Below, piece after piece: positions 44,115 to 54,172 of a stretch of 64,000 bases of DNA (positions are counted from its first letter, which is position 1; each line of letters begins with the position of its first letter). The stretch lies in the NCBI RefSeq assembly GCF_902686445.1, contig NC_062219.1, positions 111,973,160 through 112,037,159 on the forward strand. The letters run 5' to 3'. Position numbers and translations under genes: made by a program. The notes below the pieces were generated by a model that was not told the origin of the DNA, did not search any database, and saw only the letters and a list, made by a program, of their open reading frames with translations. Source of the DNA: Sciurus carolinensis (taxonomy: Eukaryota > Chordata > Mammalia > Rodentia > Sciuridae).

Positions 44115-44595
44115 CTCCCAGAGAGACTGGAAGACACAGGGAACTGCTATGCCACTCTTCACACACACAGAGACCTGAGATACAGCAGAGTAAAAAAGCC
44201 AAGCTGCAGATGGGAGGCCACGGGGAGGCCGCCATTGATATAAGGGAACCATAGAACACAGGCCTGGTGGTCCTTGGAGGTTGAGGGATCCAGGGCGTGA
44301 CTGAGGGAGTCGGAAGAGTAGCAGGCCCAGGTGTGTGTCGTGGTGGGGCCTGAGCGTGGGTGTGACCTCTGAGCTGTGTCCAGTTCACAGGACAAAGGCT
44401 GAGCCTTCTGGGGTGCTAGCTCACGGCAGGTCGAGGGGTCAAGACAGCTGGTTAGAAAATGTCCTTGGGGAGACACGGAAGAAGAGATTCCCACAGCTAA
44501 GGCAACTTTCAGCTCCTCACAGAGCTGTCAGTGCCAACCCTTGACCCAGCCTCAGGACCTGGGGAGGACAGGAAATGCCAACAGAGACGGGGCTG
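44115..44595. other. Unique sequence, nothing recognised
   Basis: No exon or repeat was found between the MIR and the MER-like relic. Confidence 0.4.
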
Positions 44596-44599
44596 GGTC

Positions 44600-44703
44600 C
44601 TGGCCTCCAGGCAGCTTAGCACCCACCTAAGATGCTTGTTAAAACAGCTTCCCAAGACCCTACCCCAGGGACGCTGTCTTGTAAGAAGCCTGACAATGAA
44701 ATC
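44600..44703. repeat. MER5/MER20-like DNA transposon relic
   Basis: 'acccacctaagatgcttgtt' 'aaaacagcttcccaagaccc' 'taccccaggg' resembles the hAT-Charlie MER5/MER20 group. The B1-dID at 44721 interrupts or abuts it. Confidence 0.4.
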
Positions 44704-44720
44704 CTGGAGTATGTGTTCTT
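44704..44720. repeat. Left target-site duplication of B1-dID
   Basis: CTGGAGTATGTGTTCTT matches CTGGAGTCTATATTCTT at 44939-44955 in 14 of 17 positions. Confidence 0.75.
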
Positions 44721-44938
44721 TTTTTTGGTGGCAGGGGTGGGGGGACTAGGGATTAAACCCAGGGGCACTTAACCACTGAGCCACATCCCCAGCCCTTTTT
44801 TATGTTTTATTGAGAGACAGGATCTTGCTGAGTTGCTTAGGCCTCACTAAGTTGCTGAGGCTGGCTTTGAACTCAGGATCCTCCTGCCTCAGCCTCCCAA
44901 GCCGTTGGGATTACAGGCATGTGCCACCACGCCCAGCT
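44721..44938 (-). mobile_element. B1-dID composite SINE, full length
   Basis: The plus strand shows the reverse complement: ID half with 'ggggcacttaaccactgagc' 'cacatccccagcc', linker TTTTTTATGTTTTATTGAG, and B1 half with 'ctcctgcctcagcctcccaa' and 'gggattacaggcatgtgcca'. Pol III A and B boxes remain in the ID half. The 17-bp imperfect duplications fix its ends. Confidence 0.92.
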
Positions 44939-44955
44939 CTGGAGTCTATATTCTT
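44939..44955. repeat. Right target-site duplication of B1-dID
   Basis: CTGGAGTCTATATTCTT is the partner of 44704-44720, with three substitutions. Confidence 0.75.
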
Positions 44956-44959
44956 GTTT

Positions 44960-45295
44960 GATTTTAAAATTATTTTCATATATTTTTGAAAAGGTGAAAG
45001 AACAGGAAGAAAGAAAGGTAGCAGAAAGACAGTCAGAAAGACCAATCAGCACCGAGGAGACTACAGTGAAAAGTCAGTCTCCCTCCCAATCCCATGTTCC
45101 CACTTGGAGGACATCCCCTGGGCCACCAGTGGCCAGTCATTTGCCTTCTTCCTGGAGATGTCCTAGACACACACAAGAGCCACATGGATGTACAGAGTGG
45201 CCTCCCTCTTTTTTGTAACTATTGTAAAGAAGATATATTTTTAAAAACTTCTCAGCAAATCTGTGCAAACAGCTAGTTGAGGGAAAGAACTGGTT
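44960..45295. other. Unique sequence, nothing recognised
   Basis: A plus-strand frame of 99 codons (44919-45218) begins inside the SINE and is not supported as coding. No repeat was assigned. Confidence 0.4.
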
Positions 45296-45299
45296 GGAG

Positions 45300-45492
45300 A
45301 ACTTTGGAGCTCAAAGCTTCAAATCTTGGTTCTGATATTTAGGGGTTTACGTGACCTTTGGCATGATCCATGACCACTCCAACCCTCTGCTTTCCTATAC
45401 ATAGGGGAAGGACAATAATGGTAGAGTGTTAATGAAGATTAAAAATAATTTATGGCCAGTGCCTGGTGCACGCTGGGAGATAATAATGTGGC
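45300..45492 (+). repeat. MIR SINE
   Basis: 'gcttcaaatcttggttctga', 'cgtgacctttggcatgatcc', 'gaagattaaaaataatttat' 'ggccagtgcctggtgc' follow the MIR order. Confidence 0.7.
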
Positions 45493-45494
45493 AG

Positions 45495-46055
45495 GGGGCA
45501 TTTCACAAACACACAGTAACATGAGAACAATCATAACAAATGTTCCAGCAAATATAAAAGTTTCAAGATGGTCACTGCTGAGGCCGAACGAAGAACCCGA
45601 AGAGCAAGGCAGAAGGGGCTGTCCCTGTGGGCAGCAGGTCCCGCATTCTTGTTGTCAGCAAAGTGACTCTCGGTTCCGGATTCTTCAGCAAAGAGGTGAC
45701 AGGCCCCGTGAGGTACCTTCTAGGTACTTTCCAGCTCTAGGAAATCCTGCGTGGCCGTATTCTCTGAAGGCCCAGCGGGAACGTTCCAGGTAGAACTCAC
45801 AAGGCTGGTGGCACACGCTTTGGAGGATGATCCATTGTTGGTCTGGGTGGCCGGTGTCACTGAGTCAAGGGCTGCACTCAGACCCAGCCCTCTTCCGGTT
45901 CTGGTGGCCCCCACCTGTTAGGGATTGGGGCTTCCTTGGGCACATACCCCTAAATAAATCTTTGAAGAATTGCCTTTTTCAGTCACAAAACTTGTTGGGG
46001 GGAAAGAAAAATCTGTGGAATTCCAACAAAGTCAGGGAGGGTGGAGTCAGAGTCG
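45495..46055. other. Unique sequence, nothing recognised
   Basis: No exon or classifiable repeat was found. Confidence 0.4.
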
Positions 46056-46057
46056 GG

Positions 46058-46215
46058 CACGGGTTCAAGTCCCAGCTCTGCCGTTTCCTAGAGGCGTCAC
46101 CTCGGGTGTACCATGTAATTTCCCACGCCTCAGTTTCCTTGTTTGTAAAACAGAGCCTTCCTTAAAGGATCAAGTCATATAATATCTGTTAAGAAACTTG
46201 CATGGGACTTGCTGC
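46058..46215 (+). repeat. MIR SINE
   Basis: 'gggttcaagtcccagctctg' 'ccgtttcctag', 'acgcctcagtttccttgttt' 'gtaaaacagagcc' and 'aaaggatcaagtcatataat' are MIR segments in order. Confidence 0.8.
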
Positions 46216-46388
46216 ACAGCGATCATCATCCAAATTCACCATTTCCACCTTCAAAATTAGAGCCCATGGTGGGGTTCTAATTCACTATATTAGCAAATTA
46301 ACTTTATATCCACTGCTTCTGAGGAGTTGTCCCTGAAGTAGGGACACTATCAAGCAGATTTTTAGTAGAAGGTGAGTTGGCCTCAAAA

Positions 46389-46398
46389 ATAAAAATGG
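46389..46398. repeat. Left target-site duplication of B1-dID
   Basis: ATAAAAATGG is repeated exactly at 46624-46633. The true duplication may be longer, but the A-rich context blurs its edge. Confidence 0.7.
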
Positions 46399-46623
46399 CC
46401 AGGCATGGTGGTGCACACCTGTAATCCCAGCGGCTCTGGAGGCTGAGGCAGGAGGATGCTTGAGAGTTCAAAGCCAGCCTCAGAAAAGGTGAGGTGCTAA
46501 GCAACTCAGCGAGACCCTGTCTCTAAATAAAATACAAAAAAGGGCTGGGGATGTGGCTCAGTGGTTGAATATCCCTGAGTTCAATCCCCGGTACCCAATA
46601 AATAAATAAAAATAAAAAATAAA
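46399..46623 (+). mobile_element. B1-dID composite SINE, full length
   Basis: B1 head 'ccaggcatggtggtgcacac' 'ctgtaatcccagcggctctg' is followed by the linker 'ctctaaataaaatacaaaaa'. The ID half carries 'gatgtggctcagtggttgaa' (A box) and 'gagttcaatccccggtaccc' (B box), then a (AATA)n tail. The diagnostic parts are intact and a target duplication is present. It is one of the best-preserved copies in the window. Confidence 0.95.
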
Positions 46624-46633
46624 ATAAAAATGG
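46624..46633. repeat. Right target-site duplication of B1-dID
   Basis: ATAAAAATGG follows the A-rich tail and is identical to 46389-46398. Confidence 0.7.
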
Positions 46634-46644
46634 ACTCTAATTGG

Positions 46645-46755
46645 GCAGTTTTAAAATTGAGCACCTACTGTGTACCAAATCTGGTCTCAGGCTTTGGGGA
46701 CAAAGCAACATAGAAGGCAGAGCAGCATCCCCAGCCTGATGGAGGGTCAACTCTA
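46645..46755 (-). repeat. L2 LINE 3' region
   Basis: 'aaattgagcacctactgtgt' 'accaaatctggtctcaggct' 'ttggggacaaagcaacatag' matches the reverse-complemented L2 3' end, directly beside the SINE. Confidence 0.7.
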
Positions 46756-48375
46756 GTGAATTATGGCAGGAGCCGAGTCCCAATGTGGTAAAGGTACTTT
46801 CCCGGACCCAGACAGACCCCTTTCCCTGCCCTTCTCCACTGTGAGATTAGGACAGGCTTCTCCTGGCCCTGGAAAAGAGTCGCTAGCCAGTACCAAAGGT
46901 CTCACCTCACTGACCCTGTGGGCTCCTAATCTGGCTCTGACCCACAAGACTCACACGGGCCTGGCACGGCCTGGCAAGGTGTCGTAGACACTACAGAGCA
47001 CCCACCCTGCCTTGGTCTCTGTCCAGGCCTAGAGTGCTGCTTTGCCATGGCCCAGCACGTTTGGTAGCCTTGTCCCTTGAGTCCCTGAGCTATGTCTACT
47101 CTTCCCTTGCTCTCTCCTCCTCCAGGACCCTGGGGAAATGGGATGCCTCCTCATTTCTGAAGCAGTGGCCAACCAATTCAGGACTGAACCTACCGACGCC
47201 CAGCTCTCCTGAAGCGAGGCCAGGGTTCTGTTCCCTTCTGTGGGACATCCTCCTTCTCCCAGTAACTGCCCTTGATCTTCTGACAGTTTGCTCTGCCCGC
47301 TGTTCCCAGGAGCGTGTGGAGGCCTGGCTGCCAAAGCAGCTGCTTCCCCATCTCAGGAAAAGGGCAGTTTAAGAACTGACACTTTATCTCTCGTCCCTCC
47401 CTGGGAGCTATTAGGCAAGTGAGGTGTTTACTTTCTGAAGCCCTCCCTGTTTAGCTACAGGATTAGTTCTAGCCCATTTACTCACCGCATCCACTGGCCA
47501 CATGCTGGAACCAGAAAAGCACATCTCCCTTGCATAAAAAATGTTTAATAATGATAGTTGGGTTTGGCCAGAAAATGCCAGTGAGCCTTTAAAGTTCAGT
47601 TATACTGCCCACTCTGACCTCCACGGCACACAGCAGGCCGCTGAGCCACAGAGGTGCCTCCCTATACCCCCTGCCCACCGGTAGCAGCAGGTCCACAGGA
47701 CAGTGCTGTCCCCTCCCCTTCAGACTGGGGCTCCCTGAGGACAGGGCCGTGTCTCCCCATTCCCACTTCACGTGGGTCTCCCTCCTTCAGCTCTACCTGT
47801 CCTGGGCCCAGCCTCCTGGCTCATTTACAAAGGCCAGACCTGTGTCAGTGCTGGCAGATGTCACAGATAACCCCACTTGGCCCTTTAGGAATTAGTCTAA
47901 AATATACGATTGTATTTCAGGAGACGTAAGGGTGTTTCTGAAACCTTGGGGCCCAAGACAGTTATAACATATGTCCATTTTAGACTTTGGAAAATAGGGC
48001 GCTATAATTGGAAAAGTTAGCACAGCCCTAAGTACAGGGAGCCGGTCCCTTTACATCTCAAATACCAGGTATTTAGGTGGCTTTCTTGGAACCTGGCATT
48101 AAGGACACGTGTGAGTGGGTCAGACGCATTTCTGAGGAGTGAGTGGGAGTGGCCCAGGAGCGCTCAGGCAGGGCAGGCGGTGCCATCTCTGAGCCCCACG
48201 GCCTGGCACGTGGACCCCAGACTCACCTCCCTTCTTGCTCCTCTCTTCTGACCACGGTTCTCCGGGAGCACATGGTAAGCTCAGAATGGCTGCTGTGTCT
48301 TAAAGCATGTCAGACCCGGCTTCCTCCAGGGACGGAAAATAGGTCCCTGCTATCTCCCGAGCATGGCAGCTGTGC
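46755..48375. other. Unique sequence with small L2 relic
   Basis: 'cagactggggctccctgagg' 'acagggccgtgtct' (47720-47753) resembles the plus-strand L2 3' region. Otherwise no exon or repeat was recognised. Confidence 0.4.
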
Positions 48376-48379
48376 CCTT

Positions 48380-48605
48380 GGGTGTTGGCGCCAGACTGTC
48401 CAAGTTCAAATCTTACCATTCCCATTCAGGCAAGTTACCTAACCTCTCTGGGCTTCTATTTCCACATCTATAAAATGGGATGAAAGTTATAATACCTACT
48501 TCCCAGGGTTGTTGAGATGATTAATAATCATGTACATAAAGCATTTCACACAGTGCCTGGCACATAGTAAGAACTCAATAAATGTTAGCTACTATAATTA
48601 TATTT
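48380..48605 (+). repeat. MIR SINE, full length
   Basis: This is the best-preserved MIR here: 'gtccaagttcaaatcttacc', 'caggcaagttacctaacctc', 'tccacatctataaaatggga', 'gggttgttgagatgattaat', 'agtgcctggcacatagtaag' 'aactcaataaatgttagcta'. Confidence 0.95.
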
Positions 48606-48609
48606 TAAA

Positions 48610-49112
48610 GGGTTAAAAAATATTCCCAAAGCAGCGCTTCAGCAGACCCGGACTCTCTGCAGACCCCTCCCCCGCCCACCTGGCCCTCCTGCTCTGACCC
48701 GGATGAGTCCTCCACTCACATTCCTCCGTTCATTTCTTTATTTCTCCACCTGGTCCTGCATACTTATACAGGTGAGCACTGCTGATCCCTCACTGAGGCC
48801 GTCAGTCCTCGTCCTCTGAATACTGCCCTCAAGCCCCTCTATGAGGGACAGGGCGCCTCAGCAGCATTAGAGAGCAAGTGTGACCAGCAGAACCCACAGC
48901 CATTCCCGGAGCTCCAAGTCAGAGCAATAAGCCAAGCCACAGTCACCCGGCAGGGTTGTGAGGCTGCTGCCCCTTCTGTGCTTCCAGAGCTACAGCAAGT
49001 ACCCGGATAGCTTCGTGGTATCAGGCGTAGGAAGACCTGCTTGCCATTTTGAAGTAGAAAGAAGCACGATGGAGTTTTTCAGACAGCAACAGGGCCCGTG
49101 TCCATCCATGTG
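48610..49112. other. Unique sequence, nothing recognised
   Basis: No exon or repeat was recognised. Confidence 0.4.
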
Positions 49113-49114
49113 TG

Positions 49115-49640
49115 TTTCAGTTATCCAATGCTGCGTAACAAACCACCCCGAAAGTTAGTAGCTTAAAACAGCCATTTATTTGATCATGATTCTGTAAATC
49201 AGACAAGGTGGGGCAAGGATGGCTCGTCTTTGTTCCATGAGGCTCGGACTGGAAGTTCCACTTCCAAGCGGCTTTGCTCAAGTGCTGGCAAGTCGGTGCA
49301 GGCTGGGGTTGAGGGAAGGCCTCTGTTCTCCCCTGGGTTCTTACCTGGGTGGCCCCTCCTTATGGTGAGGTTGGGCTTCTCCAGATTGACACTTGGTTTC
49401 AGAGAAGAAAGATCCCAAGAGTGAGTGTTCCAAGATGACAGGTCCCACTGGGCAAGAGCTTACCAAGCCTTGCCACCATTGTGCTTGCTAATGTCCCGTT
49501 GGTCCAGGCAAGTTGCATGAGCAAGTTCAAAGTCATTGTGGGAAGGGACCATACAACGGTGTGTATACCACCCAAAGATCACCAAAGTCCACTGATACGT
49601 GGAGTCCCTGCCCCTGCTGTAACCAGACATATCCATGTCA
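49115..49640 (-). repeat. ERVL/MaLR-type LTR relic
   Basis: 'gttatccaatgctgcgtaac' 'aaaccaccccgaaagttagt' 'agcttaaaacagccatttat' is the antisense start of an ERVL/MaLR-type LTR. Similarity fades after about 49400, so the far boundary is approximate. Confidence 0.5.
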
Positions 49641-49682
49641 GCCCAGAAGTGACTGCTCCATGGAGACAAGCAAAGGTGAGTA

Positions 49683-50055
49683 TATCGATTCAGTTTCTGG
49701 GACAAAGAAACCCCAAAATACAGAAACTTCAACAAGATAAAAGTTGATCTCTCTCACACACATTCCAGTATGATCCAGGGATGACATGGAGACGTCATCA
49801 GGTCAGGGCTCCGGTCTCCTTCAATCTTGTAGCTCCACCTCCCAATGACAGCTTTCATCTCATGGTCCTAAATGACTGCTCCCGCTCCTGCTATCACGTT
49901 TGCATCCCTGCCAACAGCACAGGGAAAAATGAAAGAGTCCTCCCTTCTCAAAAGTCCATTGGCTAGCACCTAGTCACCACTACATCTAACTGCAAGGGCA
50001 GCAGGGAAATGTAGCGGTGGAGAGCTTTGTCTCCAACTAAAACTTCCATTTCCAA
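49683..50055 (-). repeat. Second LTR-like relic
   Basis: 'aaaatacagaaacttcaaca' 'agataaaagttgatctctct', 'caatcttgtagctccacctc', 'tcatctcatggtcctaaatg' 'actgctcccgctcctgctat' and 'gcagcagggaaatgtagcgg' read as an antisense LTR-type interspersed repeat. The family is uncertain. Confidence 0.45.
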
Positions 50056-50059
50056 GAGA

Positions 50060-50845
50060 AAGGACACAAAGGAACACAGGGTGGTCCTGGCCACAGGAAA
50101 CAAATGGCAACCTCAGGACATTGTGTCTGCCAATCTTCAGAATTGGGAATAGCTATATTCCTCACATTAGGAGCAGAGATTTTTAAAAAACAGCCCAGAA
50201 CCATGGCTCCTATAAGGAGCCAGGACTTCCCTCAATCCTAGGGGACCAGCAGAGAGGACCAGCATTTGCTACAGCTTCTATCAGCTTCATTGCCCATGGG
50301 TGGCTCCTGAGCATATCCAGGGCACGGAGGAAGAGGGTCCCCTGAAAGACCATCTAAGTTCCAATGAGGACTCCAGAAATCAACTACCAGGCCAAAGCAC
50401 TGGACAAGTTCCGGCTCCCAGGGACTGGATGTAGATCTGGACAGCAGAGGCCAAGGTCGTGGGTGGCATCCCACAGGCAAACCTGAACCCTGGCTTCAGA
50501 GAGCTCTCCTGGCCACCCCTTCCACCCACAGCTGGGAACAGCTGGCTGGGAAAGGGGGTGGCCCAGTGTAAAGTCATCTGGCTACTGAATAAAGGCTGAC
50601 CTGAGGGTTGCGTGCCATCTCTGCCCACAGGGACGTTTCCGGCCTCAGCGTTGACTGCCTGAGACTCTCCTCTCTCCCAGGACCTGGAGGGGCTGCCACT
50701 GTCAGCTGTGTGATACTTTGTAACACATCACTTACCAGGCTTTCCTCTCCTTGATGGGAGGCTCCTTGCTTTGGAGCTAAAGTAGTGGATACTTTGTCAC
50801 CCATAGGACCTGGGGACAGCGGGCAGGACAGGATCCTGCCCTTTT
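50060..50845. other. Unique sequence, nothing recognised
   Basis: No exon or repeat was found. The C-rich minus-strand frames at 50238-50804 are not domain-like. Confidence 0.4.
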
Positions 50846-50858
50846 AAAAGAAATATGG
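50846..50858. repeat. Left target-site duplication of B1-dID
   Basis: AAAAGAAATATGG matches AAAAGAAATAAGG at 51070-51082, 12 of 13. Confidence 0.8.
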
Positions 50859-51069
50859 GCTGGGTGTGGTGGCACACACCTGTAATCCCAGCGGCTCTGA
50901 AGGCTGAGGCAGGAGGATCTCAAGTTCAAAGCCAGCCTCAGCAAAAGTGAGGTGCTAAGCAACTCAGTGAGACCCTGTCTCTAAATAAAATATAAAACAG
51001 GGCGGGGCTGTGTGTGACTCAGTGGTCAAGTGCCCCTGAGTTCAATCCCCAGTACCAAAAAAGAAAGAA
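50859..51069 (+). mobile_element. B1-dID composite SINE, full length
   Basis: B1 head 'gctgggtgtggtggcacaca' 'cctgtaatcccagcggctct', linker 'ctctaaataaaatataaaac', ID half 'gtgtgactcagtggtcaagt' and 'gagttcaatccccagtacca', then a short (GAAA)n tail. It is complete with target duplication. Confidence 0.95.
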
Positions 51070-51082
51070 AAAAGAAATAAGG
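51070..51082. repeat. Right target-site duplication of B1-dID
   Basis: AAAAGAAATAAGG is the partner of 50846-50858, with one T/A difference. Confidence 0.8.
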
Positions 51083-51084
51083 AA

Positions 51085-51915
51085 GATTCTCACAAAGAGA
51101 ACAGGTAGGGCAAACCTGTCTGCGCTGGGAAGTGAGGTGCACCCACAGTCAACCCAGAACAGGGATGAGGTAAAATCCTCCGGCCGACAAGGAGCAGAAG
51201 GTATCATCAAGAAGCCCACCATCTGAGCGGCACCTGTGGCTCCCGAAAACTCTGAGAGGTTGGTTCATTCCCGAAAAGGGGCCAGACGCGCGAGGACGCA
51301 CTCAGAGATTCTCCTGCCTAGAGGTCGGGGCTAAAGTCTAGTCCAAGTAACAGGACAGAGAAGGCGGCTCCTCCGAAACACTCATTAGGAAGCCAACCAA
51401 AGCGTCCTGGGCTTTCAGGACAAAGGAAAAGGGTGCCCTAAGGACCTCATCCTCCTGCACCTCTCAGCACACGTGGGCTGTGCACAAGTAAAGAAAGACG
51501 CTCAAGGAAGCACGGTCAGCCCGACCGACCACCCCAAAAAATGACAAATGCAATAAGTTAGTAGTACACCAGTTGCATCCTCTTAAAAATTTTTTTAGCA
51601 AAGTGCAATAAATGCTGGGACATCAGGTAGCTGTCCATCTGCCCTCAGGGCGCAACTTCCTCCCCTATGCACCCTGCTTGTCCCCGCCCCTTCGCAGCTG
51701 ATTGGCCCTGACTTACAGGGTTCCAATTCATTGGCTTGGCTCAACCAATCAGTTTCTCCCACTTCACGGATGCGCTCAGAGACACAGAAATGATAGGCTG
51801 GCCTGTGGACATGGATTTGGGACTTCTCTTTGGGACTTCCCACGCCACACACGCACAGACTGGTGTGGGTCATGTGCACATGTTTGAGGTGAGGTAGGTC
51901 AGTCGAATGGGAACC
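51085..51915. other. Unique sequence, nothing recognised
   Basis: A modest CpG cluster lies at 51268-51305 ('agacgcgcgaggacgcactc'). Between 51540 and 51620 it is AT-rich with a T-rich run. No repeat or exon was found. Confidence 0.4.
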
Positions 51916-51919
51916 TGTT

Positions 51920-52112
51920 GTCACCGGTTACCAACTTTACATCTTTGAACAAGTTACTTAGCCTTCCCATGCCTCAGTTTCTTCATCTGTAAAATGGAGA
52001 TAATTATAATTCTTATCCCAGAGAGTAGCAGAGAAAATTAAGACAACCGATATAGACAATTGGCACAGTGCCTATGAGAAAGTAAGGAGGAAACTGTGAA
52101 TGGTTATTGTTA
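51920..52112 (+). repeat. MIR SINE
   Basis: 'tttacatctttgaacaagtt' 'acttagccttcccatgcctc' 'agtttcttcatctgtaaaat' 'ggagataattataattctta' follow the MIR core, ending near 'gcacagtgcctatgag'. Confidence 0.9.
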
Positions 52113-52148
52113 TAAGATGATGTATGCCCAGAGCTGACAGCTCTTTAG

Positions 52149-52168
52149 GTAAAAAAAAAAAAAAAAAA
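52149..52168. repeat. Poly(A) run
   Basis: A run of about 19 A followed by GAGGGGGCGGGG. No retroelement body ends at it, so it looks like an isolated mononucleotide tract. Confidence 0.7.
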
Positions 52169-52169
52169 G

Positions 52170-52430
52170 AGGGGGCGGGGTGGGGAGCAGAGAAACAGAG
52201 ATGAAGCAGAGAAGCTGAAAGAGAGCAGGCCCCTGGGAGCTGGAGGCAGCTGTTTTAGCTCCCGTGGGCTCCTGGCTCTGACTTCCCTGGAGCCTGACTG
52301 TAAGTGCTCAGTGTGGGCTGTAGCCTTACGTTACACCCTCCTCCGTTTACTTTTGAAGCAGTTTGGCAAACCACATCAAACAGCACAAAAACAGCTTTAC
52401 CCGCCAAGCTGGGCACTTATCTTACAGAAA
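52170..52430. other. Unclassified sequence before L1M
   Basis: It may include the start of the L1M relic from about 52340 ('gaagcagtttggcaaaccac'), but this is not certain. Confidence 0.35.
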
Positions 52431-52431
52431 T

Positions 52432-52740
52432 AATTAATAAGAAGGAAAAAGCCACATGCCCAAAGATGTCCATGGCAGCCTTATTTATATTAATGGCAAA
52501 CTGGAAGCCATCAAATGTCCTGCCATCAGGGAGCAGAAAGTGTCTTGGATGGAATATTATGCAGCCATTAAGAATGATAAATATGAAGACCACACAGCTA
52601 CACAAGAGTGTTTATGAAATAATAAGTGAAAAAGAGCAGAATACAAAATTATAGCAGACTCATGACATTGGGTTAAAGAAATGCGCATGTATGTGGACAG
52701 GACTGTCTGGGATCTCCAAAAATGATAAAAACAAGCTTAT
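52432..52740 (+). repeat. Old L1M LINE 3' end
   Basis: 'gccacatgcccaaagatgtc' 'catggcagccttatttatat', 'gatggaatattatgcagcca' 'ttaagaatgataaatatgaa' and 'taagtgaaaaagagcagaat' are the ORF2 end and 3' region of an L1M. The sense frame has decayed. Confidence 0.8.
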
Positions 52741-52744
52741 TCTT

Positions 52745-53158
52745 TGGCTATCTTCTCTCCCAGGCTCTTTAGAGGGAGGGGTTCCCCTTCCCAGACACCC
52801 CAGAGGCACCCTGTTCCAGAAAGGAGAAAAATGAAGGCCCTTCAGACTCCCCATCCCCACGCCCGGCTCCTGCCAGCCCCCACCCGCCTCTCTGGGGAGA
52901 GGATGCTCAGGCCTCGGGCCACTGGTATTTTTAGCCATGTCTCTTGCAGTCCAGAGTTCTAGGGTAAAAATAGCTGGGGCGGAGGGCACAGCACTAACTT
53001 TGCCATTTTCTGCCCCCCCTCCCCAGGACCAGGCGCCTTCTGGTCTTGGAGCCACAGCTTTCTGCTGCTTGCCTCTGGCTCTATCCCATCTCTGAGGTCT
53101 CAGTGGCCAGAAAAGAATGTTCTGGTATGTACATCTTGGAGCCTTGGAGCTCATGAGG
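52745..53158. other. Unique sequence with inverted MEF2-like pair
   Basis: GGTATTTTTAGCC (52924-52936) and GGGTAAAAATAGCTG (52962-52976) are near-MEF2 sites in opposite orientation, each one base off the usual consensus. No repeat or exon was recognised. Confidence 0.35.
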
Positions 53159-53161
53159 GCC

Positions 53162-53240
53162 AAGTGTTCCATTTTATGGATGAGGAAACTGAGACCAGAT
53201 CGGGGAAGGAACATGTCGGGAAGTAAGTGGCCCAAACAGT
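53162..53240 (-). repeat. MIR SINE fragment
   Basis: 'tccattttatggatgaggaa' 'actgagaccagatcggggaa' is the reverse-complemented MIR core. Confidence 0.8.
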
Positions 53241-53391
53241 CCCATTCTCACCCACACCCCCTCTCCAGCACCCCCTTGGCCGCGCCCCCAAGCCCCCTGA
53301 CTCCTCCCACTCCGATGGGGGAGGAAGACCCAAGTGATAGACCCGGATGTCAGCATCAGGTGAGATGGAGCCGGTGACCGGAAATCATGAG

Positions 53392-53525
53392 ATGTGTCTT
53401 AGACTGCTGGCCCTAGAGTTTGTTGGCTGTGGGATCAGGGGCAGTTTGCTTTCTACCCTAAACTGCCATTTCTGGGTCTGTAAAATGAAGGAACTGGACA
53501 AAACCAGCTCTAATAACTTTTAAGT
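53392..53525 (+). repeat. MIR SINE fragment
   Basis: 'agactgctggccctagagtt', 'gctgtgggatcaggggcagt' and 'tttctgggtctgtaaaatga' are MIR segments, strongly diverged. Confidence 0.6.
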
Positions 53526-53739
53526 AAATGGGCTGTATCCTCCATCCCAAGCTAGAGGCCAGACCTGTAAGCTTTCTCCATTTTCATCTACCACATCAGC
53601 CCTGTCATCTTCCCAGGAACCTGCTGTGGGTCTCAGCTAACCAGGTGCCCACCTCGAGGGCTATCTGTGGCTGACGCTGCCTCTCAGGCGAGCTTCCCCC
53701 AGCTCCAGGCGAAAACTGGAGCCTAGAGCTCATCTGTTG

Positions 53740-53880
53740 GAACACCTTCTTAAGAAATGCATGCTAATTTTAACGCTAGCTGAAGCCAAATTTAATTAAG
53801 GAAGTAAATCTGCTAGCAAAAATAAATCCTACAAGTGTAGTTTTAAGGCAAAATACATGGGACTTGAAGATAGTCAGCTG
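53740..53880. promoter_or_regulatory. Candidate conserved regulatory element
   Basis: An AT-rich island with GCTAATTTTAAC (53763-53774), TTTAATTAA (53791-53799), two GCTAGC palindromes (53775-53780 and 53812-53817), AAAAATAAATCC (about 53818-53829) and CTACAAGTGTAG. The last is a short inverted repeat containing CAAGTG (53832-53837), an NKX2-type site. No repeat core is seen. It ends about 45 bp before a SINE insertion. Confidence 0.45.
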
Positions 53881-53922
53881 CTAGAAGCCTGGTATTCCCT
53901 GCCACCCCTACAGAACGTTTAG

Positions 53923-53933
53923 AGTTATCCTGG
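53923..53933. repeat. Left target-site duplication of B1-dID
   Basis: AGTTATCCTGG is repeated exactly at 54093-54103. Confidence 0.85.
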
Positions 53934-54092
53934 CAAGTGACCCAGGAGGCTGAGGCAGGAGGATGGCAAGTTTGAGGCCAGCCTTGGCAACTTAGCAAGA
54001 CCCTGCCTTAAAATAAAAACAGAAATGTGCTGGGGAAGTAGCTTAGTGGTAGAGAGTCCCTGGGTTCAATCCCAGTACTACATACAAACCAA
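53934..54092 (+). mobile_element. 5'-truncated B1-dID SINE
   Basis: It starts inside the B1 half ('cccaggaggctgaggcagga'), lacking the first 40 or so bases. It then runs through the linker 'cttaaaataaaaacag' and ID half 'gaagtagcttagtggtagag' and 'gggttcaatcccagtactac'. Perfect 11-bp target duplications show that the truncation happened at insertion rather than by later deletion. Confidence 0.88.
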
Positions 54093-54103
54093 AGTTATCC
54101 TGG
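54093..54103. repeat. Right target-site duplication of B1-dID
   Basis: AGTTATCCTGG is identical to 53923-53933. Confidence 0.85.
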
Positions 54104-54172
54104 AAAGAAAATACCTGAATGTATCCCGAATGCAGAGTGTGGTGCAATTTTATGTGCTTCCCATGTGACCCC

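Noticed and set aside
52660..53235. 191-codon open frame, minus strand
   Set aside because: Both ends lie in transposon relics (L1M and MIR), so it is not a host gene.
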